Below are positions 56,807 through 64,000 of a stretch of 64,000 bases of DNA, piece after piece. The position numbers and the translations under genes were made by a program. The notes under the pieces were generated by a model. It was not told the origin of the DNA, made no database searches, and saw only the letters and a program-made list of their open reading frames with translations. Source of the DNA: Vibrio chagasii (GTDB taxonomy: Bacteria > Pseudomonadota > Gammaproteobacteria > Enterobacterales > Vibrionaceae); contig NZ_AP025465.1 of assembly GCF_024347355.1 (NCBI RefSeq), positions 124,001-188,000 of the forward strand, read 5' to 3'. Numbering within the stretch: the first letter of the stretch is position 1; each line of letters opens with the position of its first letter.

Positions 56807-57751
56807 TTATTGTGCGTTAACAAGCTTCATGTATTCAGCAACACCGTCGGCGACAGATTTAAACTGAATATCACAACCTGTATTACGTAGTTTGGTTAAG
56901 TCAGCCTGAGTGAACTCTTGATAAGCGCCTTTTAGGTGCTCTGGGAATGGGATGGTTTCAATTTCTCCCTTGCCATGATGTTTGATTACCGCTTTTGCTA
57001 CTTCTTCAAATGACTCTGCATTGCCGGTGCCTAGGTTAAAAATACCAGAGGCGCCATTTTCTAAGAACCAGAGGTTTACGGCTGCTACATCACCAACATA
57101 AACAAAATCGCGCTTAAAGGTCTCGCTGCCTGCAAATAGTTTTGGATTTTCACCTGCGTTCATTTGATTATTCAGGTGGAATGCAACGGATGCCATGCTA
57201 CCTTTGTGTTGTTCGCGCGGGCCATAAACATTGAAGTATCTGAAGCCTACGATTTGTGAAAGTGTCTCGTTGTGCGCTGCTGCATCAGCCGTTAAGCGAC
57301 GAACGTAGTTATCAAACTGTTGTTTTGAGTAGCCATAGACGTTTAATGCACCTTCGTATTCGCGCTCTTCAATGAAAGTATTAGTTTCACCGTACGTTGC
57401 AGCGGAAGAGGCATATAGGAATGGAATTTCACGTTCAACACAGTAATGAAGCAGTTCTTTTGAGTACTCATAATTGTTAAGCATCATGTACTTGCCATCC
57501 CACTCAGTGGTTGCAGAGCATGCACCCTCGTGGAAAATCGCTTCAATATGACCGAAGTCATCGCCAGCCATTACTTGAGTTAGAAAGTCATCACGATCCA
57601 TATAATCTGTGATGTCTAAGTCGACAAGGTTTTTAAACTTCTTACCGTCTTTTAAGTTGTCGACGACTAGAATATCGTTGTGGCCCGCTTCGTTAAGCGC
57701 CTTAACAATATTGCTGCCAATCATGCCAGCACCACCGGTTACGATAATCAT
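56807..57751 (-). CDS. hldD: ADP-L-glycero-D-manno-heptose 6-epimerase HldD
   Basis: HldD (RfaD) makes ADP-L-glycero-D-manno-heptose for the LPS inner core. The 314-residue SDR enzyme has the cofactor loop [39 protein letters not shown], and catalytic Tyr-x3-Lys in YGYSKQQFD. All motifs are present at normal length. It is upstream of the acyltransferase on the minus strand and divergent from ugd. Confidence 0.97.
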   Translation of the reverse strand: MIIVTGGAGMIGSNIVKALNEAGHNDILVVDNLKDGKKFKNLVDLDITDYMDRDDFLTQVMAGDDFGHIEAIFHEGACSATTEWDGKYMMLNNYEYSKELLHYCVEREIPFLYASSAATYGETNTFIEEREYEGALNVYGYSKQQFDNYVRRLTADAAAHNETLSQIVGFRYFNVYGPREQHKGSMASVAFHLNNQMNAGENPKLFAGSETFKRDFVYVGDVAAVNLWFLENGASGIFNLGTGNAESFEEVAKAVIKHHGKGEIETIPFPEHLKGAYQEFTQADLTKLRNTGCDIQFKSVADGVAEYMKLVNAQ

Positions 57752-57903
57752 AATTCTCTAACTCTTTTGAATACAAAACTATCACGAGTATAGCAAGGAA
57801 TGGATAAGGCGGGCTAGTGGAATAATTCCCCAACCGGAGTATGATACGGCAAGCTAAGTTATAAATTTTGTTGAGTTAATTGCTCAAAACTATAGGTATT
57901 ATC

Positions 57904-59067
57904 ATGAAGATTGCAGTAGCTGGGACAGGGTATGTAGGTCTCTCAAATGCGATGTTGTTAGCTCAGCATCATGAAGTGATCGCAGTGGATATCATCGATG
58001 AAAAAGTGACGATGCTTAACAACAAACAGTCGCCTATTGTTGATGCTGAAATAGAACACTTTCTGGCAAGTAAAGTACTGAACTTCAGGGCAACGACCGA
58101 TAAATCAGTGTATGAAGGTGCCGAGTTTGTCATCATTGCAACGCCTACCGATTATGATCCTAAAAACAACTACTTTGACACCAGCTCCGTCGAGTCTGTT
58201 ATCAAAGATGTGATGGCAGTAAATCCTAAAGCTGTAATGGTCATCAAATCAACGGTACCTGTTGGCTACACAGAACGGATCAAACAAGAACTGAATTGCG
58301 AAAATATCATCTTCTCCCCTGAGTTTTTGCGCGAAGGTAAAGCGTTGTACGATAATTTGAACCCTTCTCGAATTATCGTTGGTGAGTGCTCTGAACGAGC
58401 TAAAGTGTTTGCCGATCTTCTTGTTGAAGGTGCGGAGAAAGAGAACATCGATGTTTTGTTTACTAACTCGACCGAAGCGGAAGCTGTAAAACTTTTCTCT
58501 AATACGTATCTAGCAATGCGTGTTGCATATTTCAATGAACTTGACTCTTACGCGGAAGCACATGGATTAGACTCTCGCCAGATTATAGAGGGTGTGGGTT
58601 TAGACCCTCGAATTGGCAATCACTACAACAACCCTTCGTTTGGTTATGGTGGCTATTGTCTACCGAAAGATACCAAACAGCTATTAGCTAACTACCAAGA
58701 TGTACCAAATAACATTGTCGGTGCTATTGTTGACGCTAACCGTACCCGCAAAGATTTTATTGCGGATTCAATCATCAAGCGTTCCCCTAAAGTGGTCGGC
58801 ATTTATCGCTTGATCATGAAGGCAGGTTCGGACAACTTCCGTGCCTCTTCAATTCAAGGGATTATGAAGCGTTTGAAAGCGAAAGGCATCGAAGTGGTTG
58901 TGTTTGAACCGGTATTACAAGAAGAGCATTTCTTCAATTCGAAAGTCTATTCTGACCTTGCTGAATTTAAAGCGGTGTCTGATGTGATTGTTTCCAATCG
59001 AATGGTAAAAGAGATCGCTGATGTGGCAGATAAGGTTTACACACGAGATTTATTTGGCAGTGATTGA
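57904..59067 (+). CDS. ugd: UDP-glucose 6-dehydrogenase Ugd
   Basis: Ugd oxidises UDP-glucose to UDP-glucuronate. Starting at ATG 57904 gives 387 residues with the NAD motif [32 protein letters not shown], and the catalytic Cys in [14 protein letters not shown]. The TTG at 57880 lies in non-conserved sequence. UDP-glucuronate may be used directly or converted to UDP-galacturonate by the epimerase at 43049. It stands alone between hldD (divergent) and a tetR-type gene. Confidence 0.95.
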   Translation: MKIAVAGTGYVGLSNAMLLAQHHEVIAVDIIDEKVTMLNNKQSPIVDAEIEHFLASKVLNFRATTDKSVYEGAEFVIIATPTDYDPKNNYFDTSSVESVIKDVMAVNPKAVMVIKSTVPVGYTERIKQELNCENIIFSPEFLREGKALYDNLNPSRIIVGECSERAKVFADLLVEGAEKENIDVLFTNSTEAEAVKLFSNTYLAMRVAYFNELDSYAEAHGLDSRQIIEGVGLDPRIGNHYNNPSFGYGGYCLPKDTKQLLANYQDVPNNIVGAIVDANRTRKDFIADSIIKRSPKVVGIYRLIMKAGSDNFRASSIQGIMKRLKAKGIEVVVFEPVLQEEHFFNSKVYSDLAEFKAVSDVIVSNRMVKEIADVADKVYTRDLFGSD

Positions 59068-59118
59068 TTTGGTTCTATTTTAGCTAGTGCTAATTAGACC
59101 AGATGTTAACAGCTCGAT

Positions 59119-59160
59119 CTATCTGTTTAGTGGCGATATACTGAACCACTAAACGGATAG
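59119..59160. promoter_or_regulatory. 15-bp inverted repeat overlapping a -10 in front of the TetR gene
   Basis: CTATCTGTTTAGTGG (59119-59133) and CCACTAAACGGATAG (59146-59160) are inverted copies with one mismatch and a 12-base spacer. The spacer holds TATACT (59137-59142), a plausible -10. It ends 15 bases before the regulator's start codon, as expected for an autoregulatory operator. There is no T run, so it is unlikely to be the ugd terminator. Confidence 0.65.
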
Positions 59161-59175
59161 GGATACTAATAAATA

Positions 59176-59814
59176 ATGAAAACACGTGACAAGATTGTTT
59201 ACGCTGCTGTAGAGCTTTTTAACGAGCATGGTGAGCGTAGTATTACGACTAATCATATTGCTGACCACATCGAGATCAGCCCTGGTAACCTCTACTACCA
59301 CTTTCGTAACAAGCAAGAAATTGTCCGTGATATCTTTACCCTCTACTCTACTGAATTGCTGGAAAGGTTTACCCCGATCCAAGGTCAGAAAGAGAGCCTC
59401 ACTCTATTAAAACACTATCTAGATTCGATATTTACTCTGATGTGGAAGTACCGATTCTTCTACGCAAACCTTCCTGAAATCTTGTCTCGTGACGAGAAAC
59501 TTCATCTTGATTACATGGCTGTGCAAGAAAGGTTACAAACTAACCTTGTCGATATTATGAGAGCTTTTGTTGAATTGAACTTGCTGAAAGCGTCCGATTC
59601 AGAGATGAAATCGATGGTGACGTCTCTTCACTTGATTGCATCGGGCTGGTTAGCTTACCAGTCTGCGATGTCCCCAAAAGCGCAAATAACGGAGCAGGTT
59701 GTTCATCAAGGTATGTTGCAGATGATCGCGACCGTTAAACCAATTGCCACCGCGCAAGGTTTTGAACAGCTGACATTATTGGAAGATGGTGTAAGGGCGT
59801 TGAACTCTAAATAG
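59176..59814 (+). CDS. TetR/AcrR family transcriptional regulator
   Basis: The 212-residue protein has an N-terminal TetR HTH domain (about 4-60) with GERSITTNHIADHIEISPGNLYYHFRNKQEIV, and an all-helical ligand-binding domain. The ligand and targets are unknown; no adjacent transporter or enzyme gene is divergent from it. A 15-bp inverted repeat just upstream probably serves autoregulation. It is convergent with the envC-like gene. Confidence 0.9.
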   Translation: MKTRDKIVYAAVELFNEHGERSITTNHIADHIEISPGNLYYHFRNKQEIVRDIFTLYSTELLERFTPIQGQKESLTLLKHYLDSIFTLMWKYRFFYANLPEILSRDEKLHLDYMAVQERLQTNLVDIMRAFVELNLLKASDSEMKSMVTSLHLIASGWLAYQSAMSPKAQITEQVVHQGMLQMIATVKPIATAQGFEQLTLLEDGVRALNSK

Positions 59815-59867
59815 AAAGATACGAGTAAGTGCGGTATGGGATACTAATTCGCATCCCGTAGCTGCTT

Positions 59868-61019
59868 TTATCTGACCAACCAACTCTTTGGGTTTTGAGC
59901 TTGGCTGTTTCTGCGGATTTCAAAATAGAGGGATGGGCGAGTTTGACCACCAGTATCACCAGCAAGGGCAATCGCTTCACCGGCTTTCACTTTATCGCCT
60001 TCCTTCTTGAGTAGTGCTTGGTTAAAGCCATAAAGCGTCATGTCACCTTTACCGTGATCAAGAAGGACTACTAAGCCATAACCTCGCAGGTACTCAGCAA
60101 ATACAACGGTGCCTGAGTAAACAGATTTAACCTGCTGACCATATTTGGCATTGATTACCATCCCTTTCCAATTAACTTGTCCGGTTTGGCGTGAACCGTA
60201 GTTATGCAGAACTTTTCCTTTGATTGGCCAAGGTAGTTTTCCTTTACGTTTTGCTAAGCCATCCATAGGCACCGCGTTACGTCTTTCTCGTGCAGCTTTC
60301 TCTGCTTTGGCGATCTCCGCTTTGAGGCGAGTCTCATTACGCTGCAGCTCGGCTAAGTAATTTTTATCGCCTGAGATGTTTTTCTTAATACTGCCAACGG
60401 TTTTCTTACGCTGCGTTTGAGTCTGGGCTAATTTATCGCGTTTTGTTGTCTGTTGTTTTAACAGAGTTGCGATCTGCTCTTGTTCAAGTTGGCGCTGTTT
60501 ATGGCTTTCTTCTAACTCAAGTTGTGTTTGTTCAATGGTTTTGATTGTTGCAGAACGGGCTTTAGCAAGATGTTGGTAGTAATGGCTAATACGATCTTCT
60601 TCGACGCCCGTGTTGAGAATGTTAGATGAGGCTTTGGCGCGGCTTGTCATATAGTAAGTTTGAATCAGTTGTTCCAACTTATCGGTATGAGCTTTTTTCT
60701 GAGCGGTAAGAGCTTTGATCTTAGCATCTAAGCTAGCAATATTGGCATTCGCCGTATTAAGCTGCTTTTTACTGTCTTGGATGGCTTTTCCCAGTGCAGC
60801 TATTGATAGCTCTTGTTTTTTTAGGCTCGCTTGTAGACTATCGAGCTTCTTTTGCTGTGAAGAGAGGGCTTTTTGCTGGCGAGAGATCTCGCTAGACACA
60901 CCCTTTAATTCACCTTGAGATGCGGCAAATGACGATGTTGATAAAAGCGCAGCACTGAGGCTGGTAGATATAAGAAGAGTTCGGCTGATAGCTCGAATAT
61001 GTTTCATCATTATCGTCAT
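59868..61019 (-). CDS. envC: EnvC-like murein hydrolase activator (LytM domain)
   Basis: EnvC-type proteins are periplasmic and activate cell-division amidases. The 383-residue product has a signal peptide (to about residue 33, SSFAAS), a long coiled-coil region (about 36-260; rich in Gln, Lys, Leu, Ala), and a C-terminal M23/LytM domain (about 280-383). The LytM metal ligands are altered: the HxH motif reads LYF and the other expected His is replaced in LYGFNQ. It should therefore be non-hydrolytic, as in EnvC. Starts at 61019, 61010 and 61007 are all possible. It is downstream of cysE but separated by a repeat. Confidence 0.9.
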   Translation of the reverse strand: MTIMMKHIRAISRTLLISTSLSAALLSTSSFAASQGELKGVSSEISRQQKALSSQQKKLDSLQASLKKQELSIAALGKAIQDSKKQLNTANANIASLDAKIKALTAQKKAHTDKLEQLIQTYYMTSRAKASSNILNTGVEEDRISHYYQHLAKARSATIKTIEQTQLELEESHKQRQLEQEQIATLLKQQTTKRDKLAQTQTQRKKTVGSIKKNISGDKNYLAELQRNETRLKAEIAKAEKAARERRNAVPMDGLAKRKGKLPWPIKGKVLHNYGSRQTGQVNWKGMVINAKYGQQVKSVYSGTVVFAEYLRGYGLVVLLDHGKGDMTLYGFNQALLKKEGDKVKAGEAIALAGDTGGQTRPSLYFEIRRNSQAQNPKSWLVR

Positions 61020-61077
61020 TTAGTTGTATTCATCTGCTCTTAAATTTTCGAATTCCGCTGAATCGAATCCACACTCG

Positions 61078-61147
61078 CTTCGTATCTCGGTTACTTGACT
61101 TCCGCTTCTGCTTTTAATCTCTTCATATCTCGATACTCGTATCCCGT
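61078..61147. repeat. Dispersed palindromic repeat, copy 2
   Basis: The segment at 61078-61115 (CTTCGTATCTCGGTTACTTG...CTTCTGCTTTT) matches 62117-62154 at about 30 of 38 positions. A second unit, CTTCATATCTCGATACTCGTATCCC (61121-61145) shortened here to its core TCTCGATACTCGTATC, resembles the right arm of copy 1. It fills the envC-cysE gap. Confidence 0.6.
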
Positions 61148-61157
61148 TAGTGCTGTT

Positions 61158-61979
61158 TTATATCCCATCACCATGGATAAAGCTTTGTGAGCGACCATTG
61201 AACCCTTGGTCCATATCAAGAGAAGGCTTATCTGTCTTTGGCTTACCGACAATCTTAGCGGGAACACCAGCGACCGTAGTATGTGGTGGTACAGCTTGTA
61301 GTACCACAGAACAAGAGCCAATTTTAGCGCCTTCACCCACTTCAATATTGCCGAGTATTTTCGCACCAGCACCAATCATCACGCCTTCACGGATTTTAGG
61401 GTGACGGTCGCCGCCTTCCTTACCGGTACCGCCGAGAGTAACATCTTGAAGGATGGATACGTCGTTTTCGACTACCGCCGTTTCACCGATAACAATACCA
61501 GTCGCGTGGTCGAGCATGATAGCTTTGCCGATACGTGCTGCAGGGTGGATATCCACTTGGCATGCGACTGAAATTTGATTCTGCAGGTAAGTGGCAAGTG
61601 CAATACGCCCTTGCTTCCATAACCAGTTAGCCACGCGATAACCTTGCAGTGCGTGGTAGCCCTTAAGGTAGAGCAATGGCATAGAGTACATTTCTACAGC
61701 CGGATCTCGAGTAACTGTCGCGCAGATATCACAAGCGGCCGCATCAATGATCGAGTCATCTTCTTCAAAGGCTTGTTCAACAACTTCACGCACTGCCATC
61801 GCAGGCATTGAGGCTGTCTTTAACTTGTTAGCAAGAATGTAACTGAGTGCGGCCCCTAGGCTTTCATGGTTGATAATCGTGGCATGGTAAAAACTCGCAA
61901 GCATAGGTTCTTGCTCAGACTGCTGTCGAGCTTCCTTCACAATGCATTGCCAAACTTTTTGTTGTGCACAGTGTTTCAT
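61158..61979 (-). CDS. cysE: Serine O-acetyltransferase CysE
   Basis: CysE acetylates serine, the first committed step of cysteine synthesis. Starting at ATG 61979 (MKHCAQQKVW) gives 273 residues; ATG 61991 would add MDGK. The helical N-domain contains HATIINHESLGAALSYILANKL, and the C-terminal hexapeptide domain contains DIHPAARIGKAIMLDHATGIVIGETAVV and GGTGKEGGDRHPKI. The C-terminal tail, which in the family binds CysK, ends in Ile as expected. cysQ elsewhere in the window also serves sulfur assimilation. Confidence 0.96.
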   Translation of the reverse strand: MKHCAQQKVWQCIVKEARQQSEQEPMLASFYHATIINHESLGAALSYILANKLKTASMPAMAVREVVEQAFEEDDSIIDAAACDICATVTRDPAVEMYSMPLLYLKGYHALQGYRVANWLWKQGRIALATYLQNQISVACQVDIHPAARIGKAIMLDHATGIVIGETAVVENDVSILQDVTLGGTGKEGGDRHPKIREGVMIGAGAKILGNIEVGEGAKIGSCSVVLQAVPPHTTVAGVPAKIVGKPKTDKPSLDMDQGFNGRSQSFIHGDGI

Positions 61980-62045
61980 TTTTCCATCCATTCTTTATCA
62001 GGGGCTGATGCGATGGCGAGATGAGAGTTTCTAAGAGCTACAAGA

Positions 62046-62154
62046 ACAGAAGCGAGTAACCGAGATTCGAGTAACGAAAAGTAGCCGTCATTAAGAGCTC
62101 AATTTGCTCTTGCTCTCTTCGTATCTCGTTTACCCGAATCTCGTATCTGCTTTT
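62046..62154. repeat. Dispersed palindromic repeat, copy 3
   Basis: The left arm (62046-62081) and right arm (62115-62154) are partly complementary (CGAGATTCGAGTAACGA against the reverse complement of the right arm). The right arm, reverse complemented, matches 27371-27410 at 36 of 40 positions. A further partial unit (TTCGCATCCCGCATCTGCT) follows at 62161-62179. The element lies between gpsA and cysE. Confidence 0.7.
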
Positions 62155-62183
62155 ACTCTTTTCGCATCCCGCATCTGCTCATA

Positions 62184-63248
62184 TTATCTTTCTGACTTTT
62201 TATCTCGAGCAAGTAGATCTTGCGCAGCTAAGTGTGCGTCTTTTGCTTGATACAACACTTGATAAATTTGTTCAACAATTGGCATCTCAACGCCCATACG
62301 TTCTGATAGTAACCAAACTTCTTTGGTGTTTCGATAACCTTCTACCACTTGGCCTATTTCTTCTTGTGCGGTATCAACATCTTTACCGGAACCTAACGCT
62401 AAACCAAAGCGACGGTTACGTGATTGGTTGTCGGTACATGTCAGTACTAGGTCGCCAAGTCCCGCCATACCCATAAAGGTCTCTGGTTGTGCACCAAGAG
62501 CAGCACCCAGTCGGCTCATTTCTGCTAAACCACGGGTAATCAATGCGGTACGTGCATTTGCACCGAAGCCAATACCATCCGACATGCCAGCACCAATCGC
62601 GATAACGTTTTTAACTGCACCGCCAAGTTGCATACCAATGAAATCTGAGTTTGCGTATACACGGAATGTCTTGCCACAATGTATCTTTTCTTGAAGCTCT
62701 TCTAAGAAGGTCTCATCTGGTGACGCGACTGAAATTGCTGTCGGCATACCCATAGCAAGCTCTTTGGCGAAAGTAGGACCAGATAGAACCGCTAAAGAGT
62801 AATGGTCACCAAGCACATCATGTGCGACATCTTTGAGTAGTCGGCCTGTTTCAGGCTCTAGCCCTTTCGTTGCCCAGCAGATACGAGAGTTATCAGACAA
62901 ATGAGGCTTTAGGCTGTTTAAAACGATACCAAATACGTGGCTAGGAACGACGACTAGGAGATCTCGACTTGCTGTTACAGCCTTCTCGAGGTCTGACTCA
63001 ATGATTAGGCTTTCTGGAAAATCGATATTAGGAAGAAACTCATTATTTGCTCGTTCAGATTCAAGGCGCGCCATGTGGATAGGGTCGTGCCCCCAAAGAA
63101 CAACATTTGCACCGTTACGCGCGAGAGATATAGCTAAAGAGGTCCCGTAAGAACCAGCGCCAATGACAGTCATTGCGATATCTTTGCCGTAAAAGCTGTC
63201 TTTACCAAAAGCGCTTGTCGTGTTAGTCGGGCGAGTTGTGTCTGTCAT
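62184..63248 (-). CDS. gpsA: Glycerol-3-phosphate dehydrogenase [NAD(P)+] GpsA
   Basis: GpsA reduces dihydroxyacetone phosphate to sn-glycerol 3-phosphate for phospholipid synthesis. The 354-residue protein has the cofactor loop [12 protein letters not shown] (about 28-39), [21 protein letters not shown], the catalytic Lys in [13 protein letters not shown], and GLGDLVLTC...SRNRRFG. The N-terminal 20 residues before the Rossmann fold are poorly conserved. It lies downstream of secB, as in other gammaproteobacteria, but a terminator separates them. Confidence 0.96.
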   Translation of the reverse strand: MTDTTRPTNTTSAFGKDSFYGKDIAMTVIGAGSYGTSLAISLARNGANVVLWGHDPIHMARLESERANNEFLPNIDFPESLIIESDLEKAVTASRDLLVVVPSHVFGIVLNSLKPHLSDNSRICWATKGLEPETGRLLKDVAHDVLGDHYSLAVLSGPTFAKELAMGMPTAISVASPDETFLEELQEKIHCGKTFRVYANSDFIGMQLGGAVKNVIAIGAGMSDGIGFGANARTALITRGLAEMSRLGAALGAQPETFMGMAGLGDLVLTCTDNQSRNRRFGLALGSGKDVDTAQEEIGQVVEGYRNTKEVWLLSERMGVEMPIVEQIYQVLYQAKDAHLAAQDLLARDKKSER

Positions 63249-63341
63249 GCTTCCACCTAAAAATAATGAGGGAAATCGAAGAGTCCTAGAATAGCTTTCA
63301 ACTAAAATTAGAAGGCTCTATCTTAGTACAGTGTAAAGAAA

Positions 63342-63374
63342 AAATGCACACCACAGAAGTTGCGATGTGCATTT
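63342..63374 (-). terminator. Terminator after secB
   Basis: On the minus strand AAATGCACA pairs with TGTGCATTT around a 15-base loop, followed by TTTCTTT. It lies 50 bases past the secB stop and before gpsA. Confidence 0.75.
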
Positions 63375-63423
63375 AAAAGCTAACTAGCGATGAATCGTTA
63401 GAATTAAGTTCTACTTTTGAGGC

Positions 63424-63891
63424 TTAAGCCTGCTCGCCTTCAGCTTGCTGAGCTTGGTTCTGTAGGTAGTTCATGAACAAAGCATCGAAGTTTACAGGTG
63501 CTAGATTCAGTTGTGGGAACGTACCTTTAACCACTAGGCTAGAGATTGTTTCACGAGCGTATGGGAATAGAATGTTCGGGCAGAATGCACCTAGGCAATG
63601 TGCTAGTTGGCCAGCTTCCATTTCGCTTGCAGAGAAGATACCACCTTGCTGAACTTCACAAAGGAATGCAGTGTCGTCTGCGTTCTTCACAGTAACCGTT
63701 AGGCGTAGGATTACTTCGTAAACACCTTGACCAAGTTCGCGGCTTTGAGTATCTAGGTCCAGTTTTACATCTGGATTCCACTCTTTTTGAAACATGTCTG
63801 GAGAGTTTGGCGCTTCGAAAGATACGTCTTTTAGGAAGATACGTTGGATTGCGAAGTTCTGTTGTGCGTCTTGTTGTGCTGCTTCAGCCAT
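63424..63891 (-). CDS. secB: Protein-export chaperone SecB
   Basis: SecB is a tetrameric cytoplasmic chaperone that delivers preproteins to SecA. The 155-residue protein starts [19 protein letters not shown] and has the conserved [11 protein letters not shown], the acidic surface, and [19 protein letters not shown]. The Gln-rich C-terminal tail is typical. The remaining 109 bases to the window's right edge show only its upstream region, with no other gene. Confidence 0.97.
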   Translation of the reverse strand: MAEAAQQDAQQNFAIQRIFLKDVSFEAPNSPDMFQKEWNPDVKLDLDTQSRELGQGVYEVILRLTVTVKNADDTAFLCEVQQGGIFSASEMEAGQLAHCLGAFCPNILFPYARETISSLVVKGTFPQLNLAPVNFDALFMNYLQNQAQQAEGEQA

Positions 63892-64000
63892 TTTCTTGTC
63901 CTTAAAAATTTAAATTAGGTTTGGTTCGTAATATCTATTGAACAAAACCCGAAAGTTAGTTTACTAGGTCTGCTTGCTTTTTACCTTTACTATTTCTTAC

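Overview
The window looks like chromosome I of a marine Vibrio, most likely of the Splendidus group. The evidence is protein-level similarity of housekeeping genes to Vibrio cholerae and relatives, Vibrio-type gene order (gsp operon, cysQ-nudE, nfuA, bioH, tex, greB, ompR-envZ; gmk-rpoZ-spoT-recG; rph-pyrE; rpmBG-mutM-coaD-waaA; cysE-gpsA-secB), and moderate GC. There is no phage, IS element, CRISPR array, rRNA or tRNA that I can support. Species assignment is inference.

Layout. (1) 73-11625: a complete twelve-gene type II secretion operon gspC-gspN, with no prepilin peptidase gene, ending in a strong terminator. (2) 11707-14244: an accessory 845-residue lipoprotein gene on the minus strand, carrying a fresh-looking 78-bp tandem duplication that doubles its lipobox. 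(3) 14403-22637: core genes cysQ, nudE, nfuA, comF-like, bioH, one Vibrio hypothetical, tex and greB. Between tex and greB lies a CsrB-family regulatory RNA (21786-22096) with an upstream GacA/UvrY-type palindrome. (4) 22813-30757: ompR-envZ (split by a terminator-like hairpin), recG, spoT, rpoZ, gmk. (5) 31078-32587: a purine (guanine-type) riboswitch in front of an AzgA-like purine permease, then psiE and a bacterial alternative oxidase. (6) 34123-44600: yicC, rph-pyrE with attenuator, lpxL, slmA, coaBC, radC, rpmB-rpmG, mutM, a UDP-glucuronate 4-epimerase and coaD. (7) 44602-59067: the lipopolysaccharide region. It holds conserved inner-core genes (heptosyltransferase, kdkA, waaA, waaE-like, hldD), a strain-variable and visibly AT-rich set of glycosyltransferases, an acetyltransferase and an O-antigen ligase, a second late acyltransferase (LpxM/LpxN type) and ugd. 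(8) 59176-63891: a TetR regulator with a palindromic operator candidate, an EnvC-like amidase activator, cysE, gpsA and secB.

How the parts work together. The lipid A acyltransferases, the Kdo transferase and kinase, the heptose epimerase and transferase, ugd plus the glucuronate epimerase (together giving UDP-GalA), and the ligase make up much of a lipopolysaccharide core assembly line. The CsrB RNA and riboswitch are RNA-level regulators. Three intergenic regions (27.4, 61.1 and 62.1 kb) share a dispersed palindromic repeat family, and a separate 40-bp REP-like inverted doublet lies at 25.1 kb. Function calls rest on motif and family recognition by reading; no database search was run.
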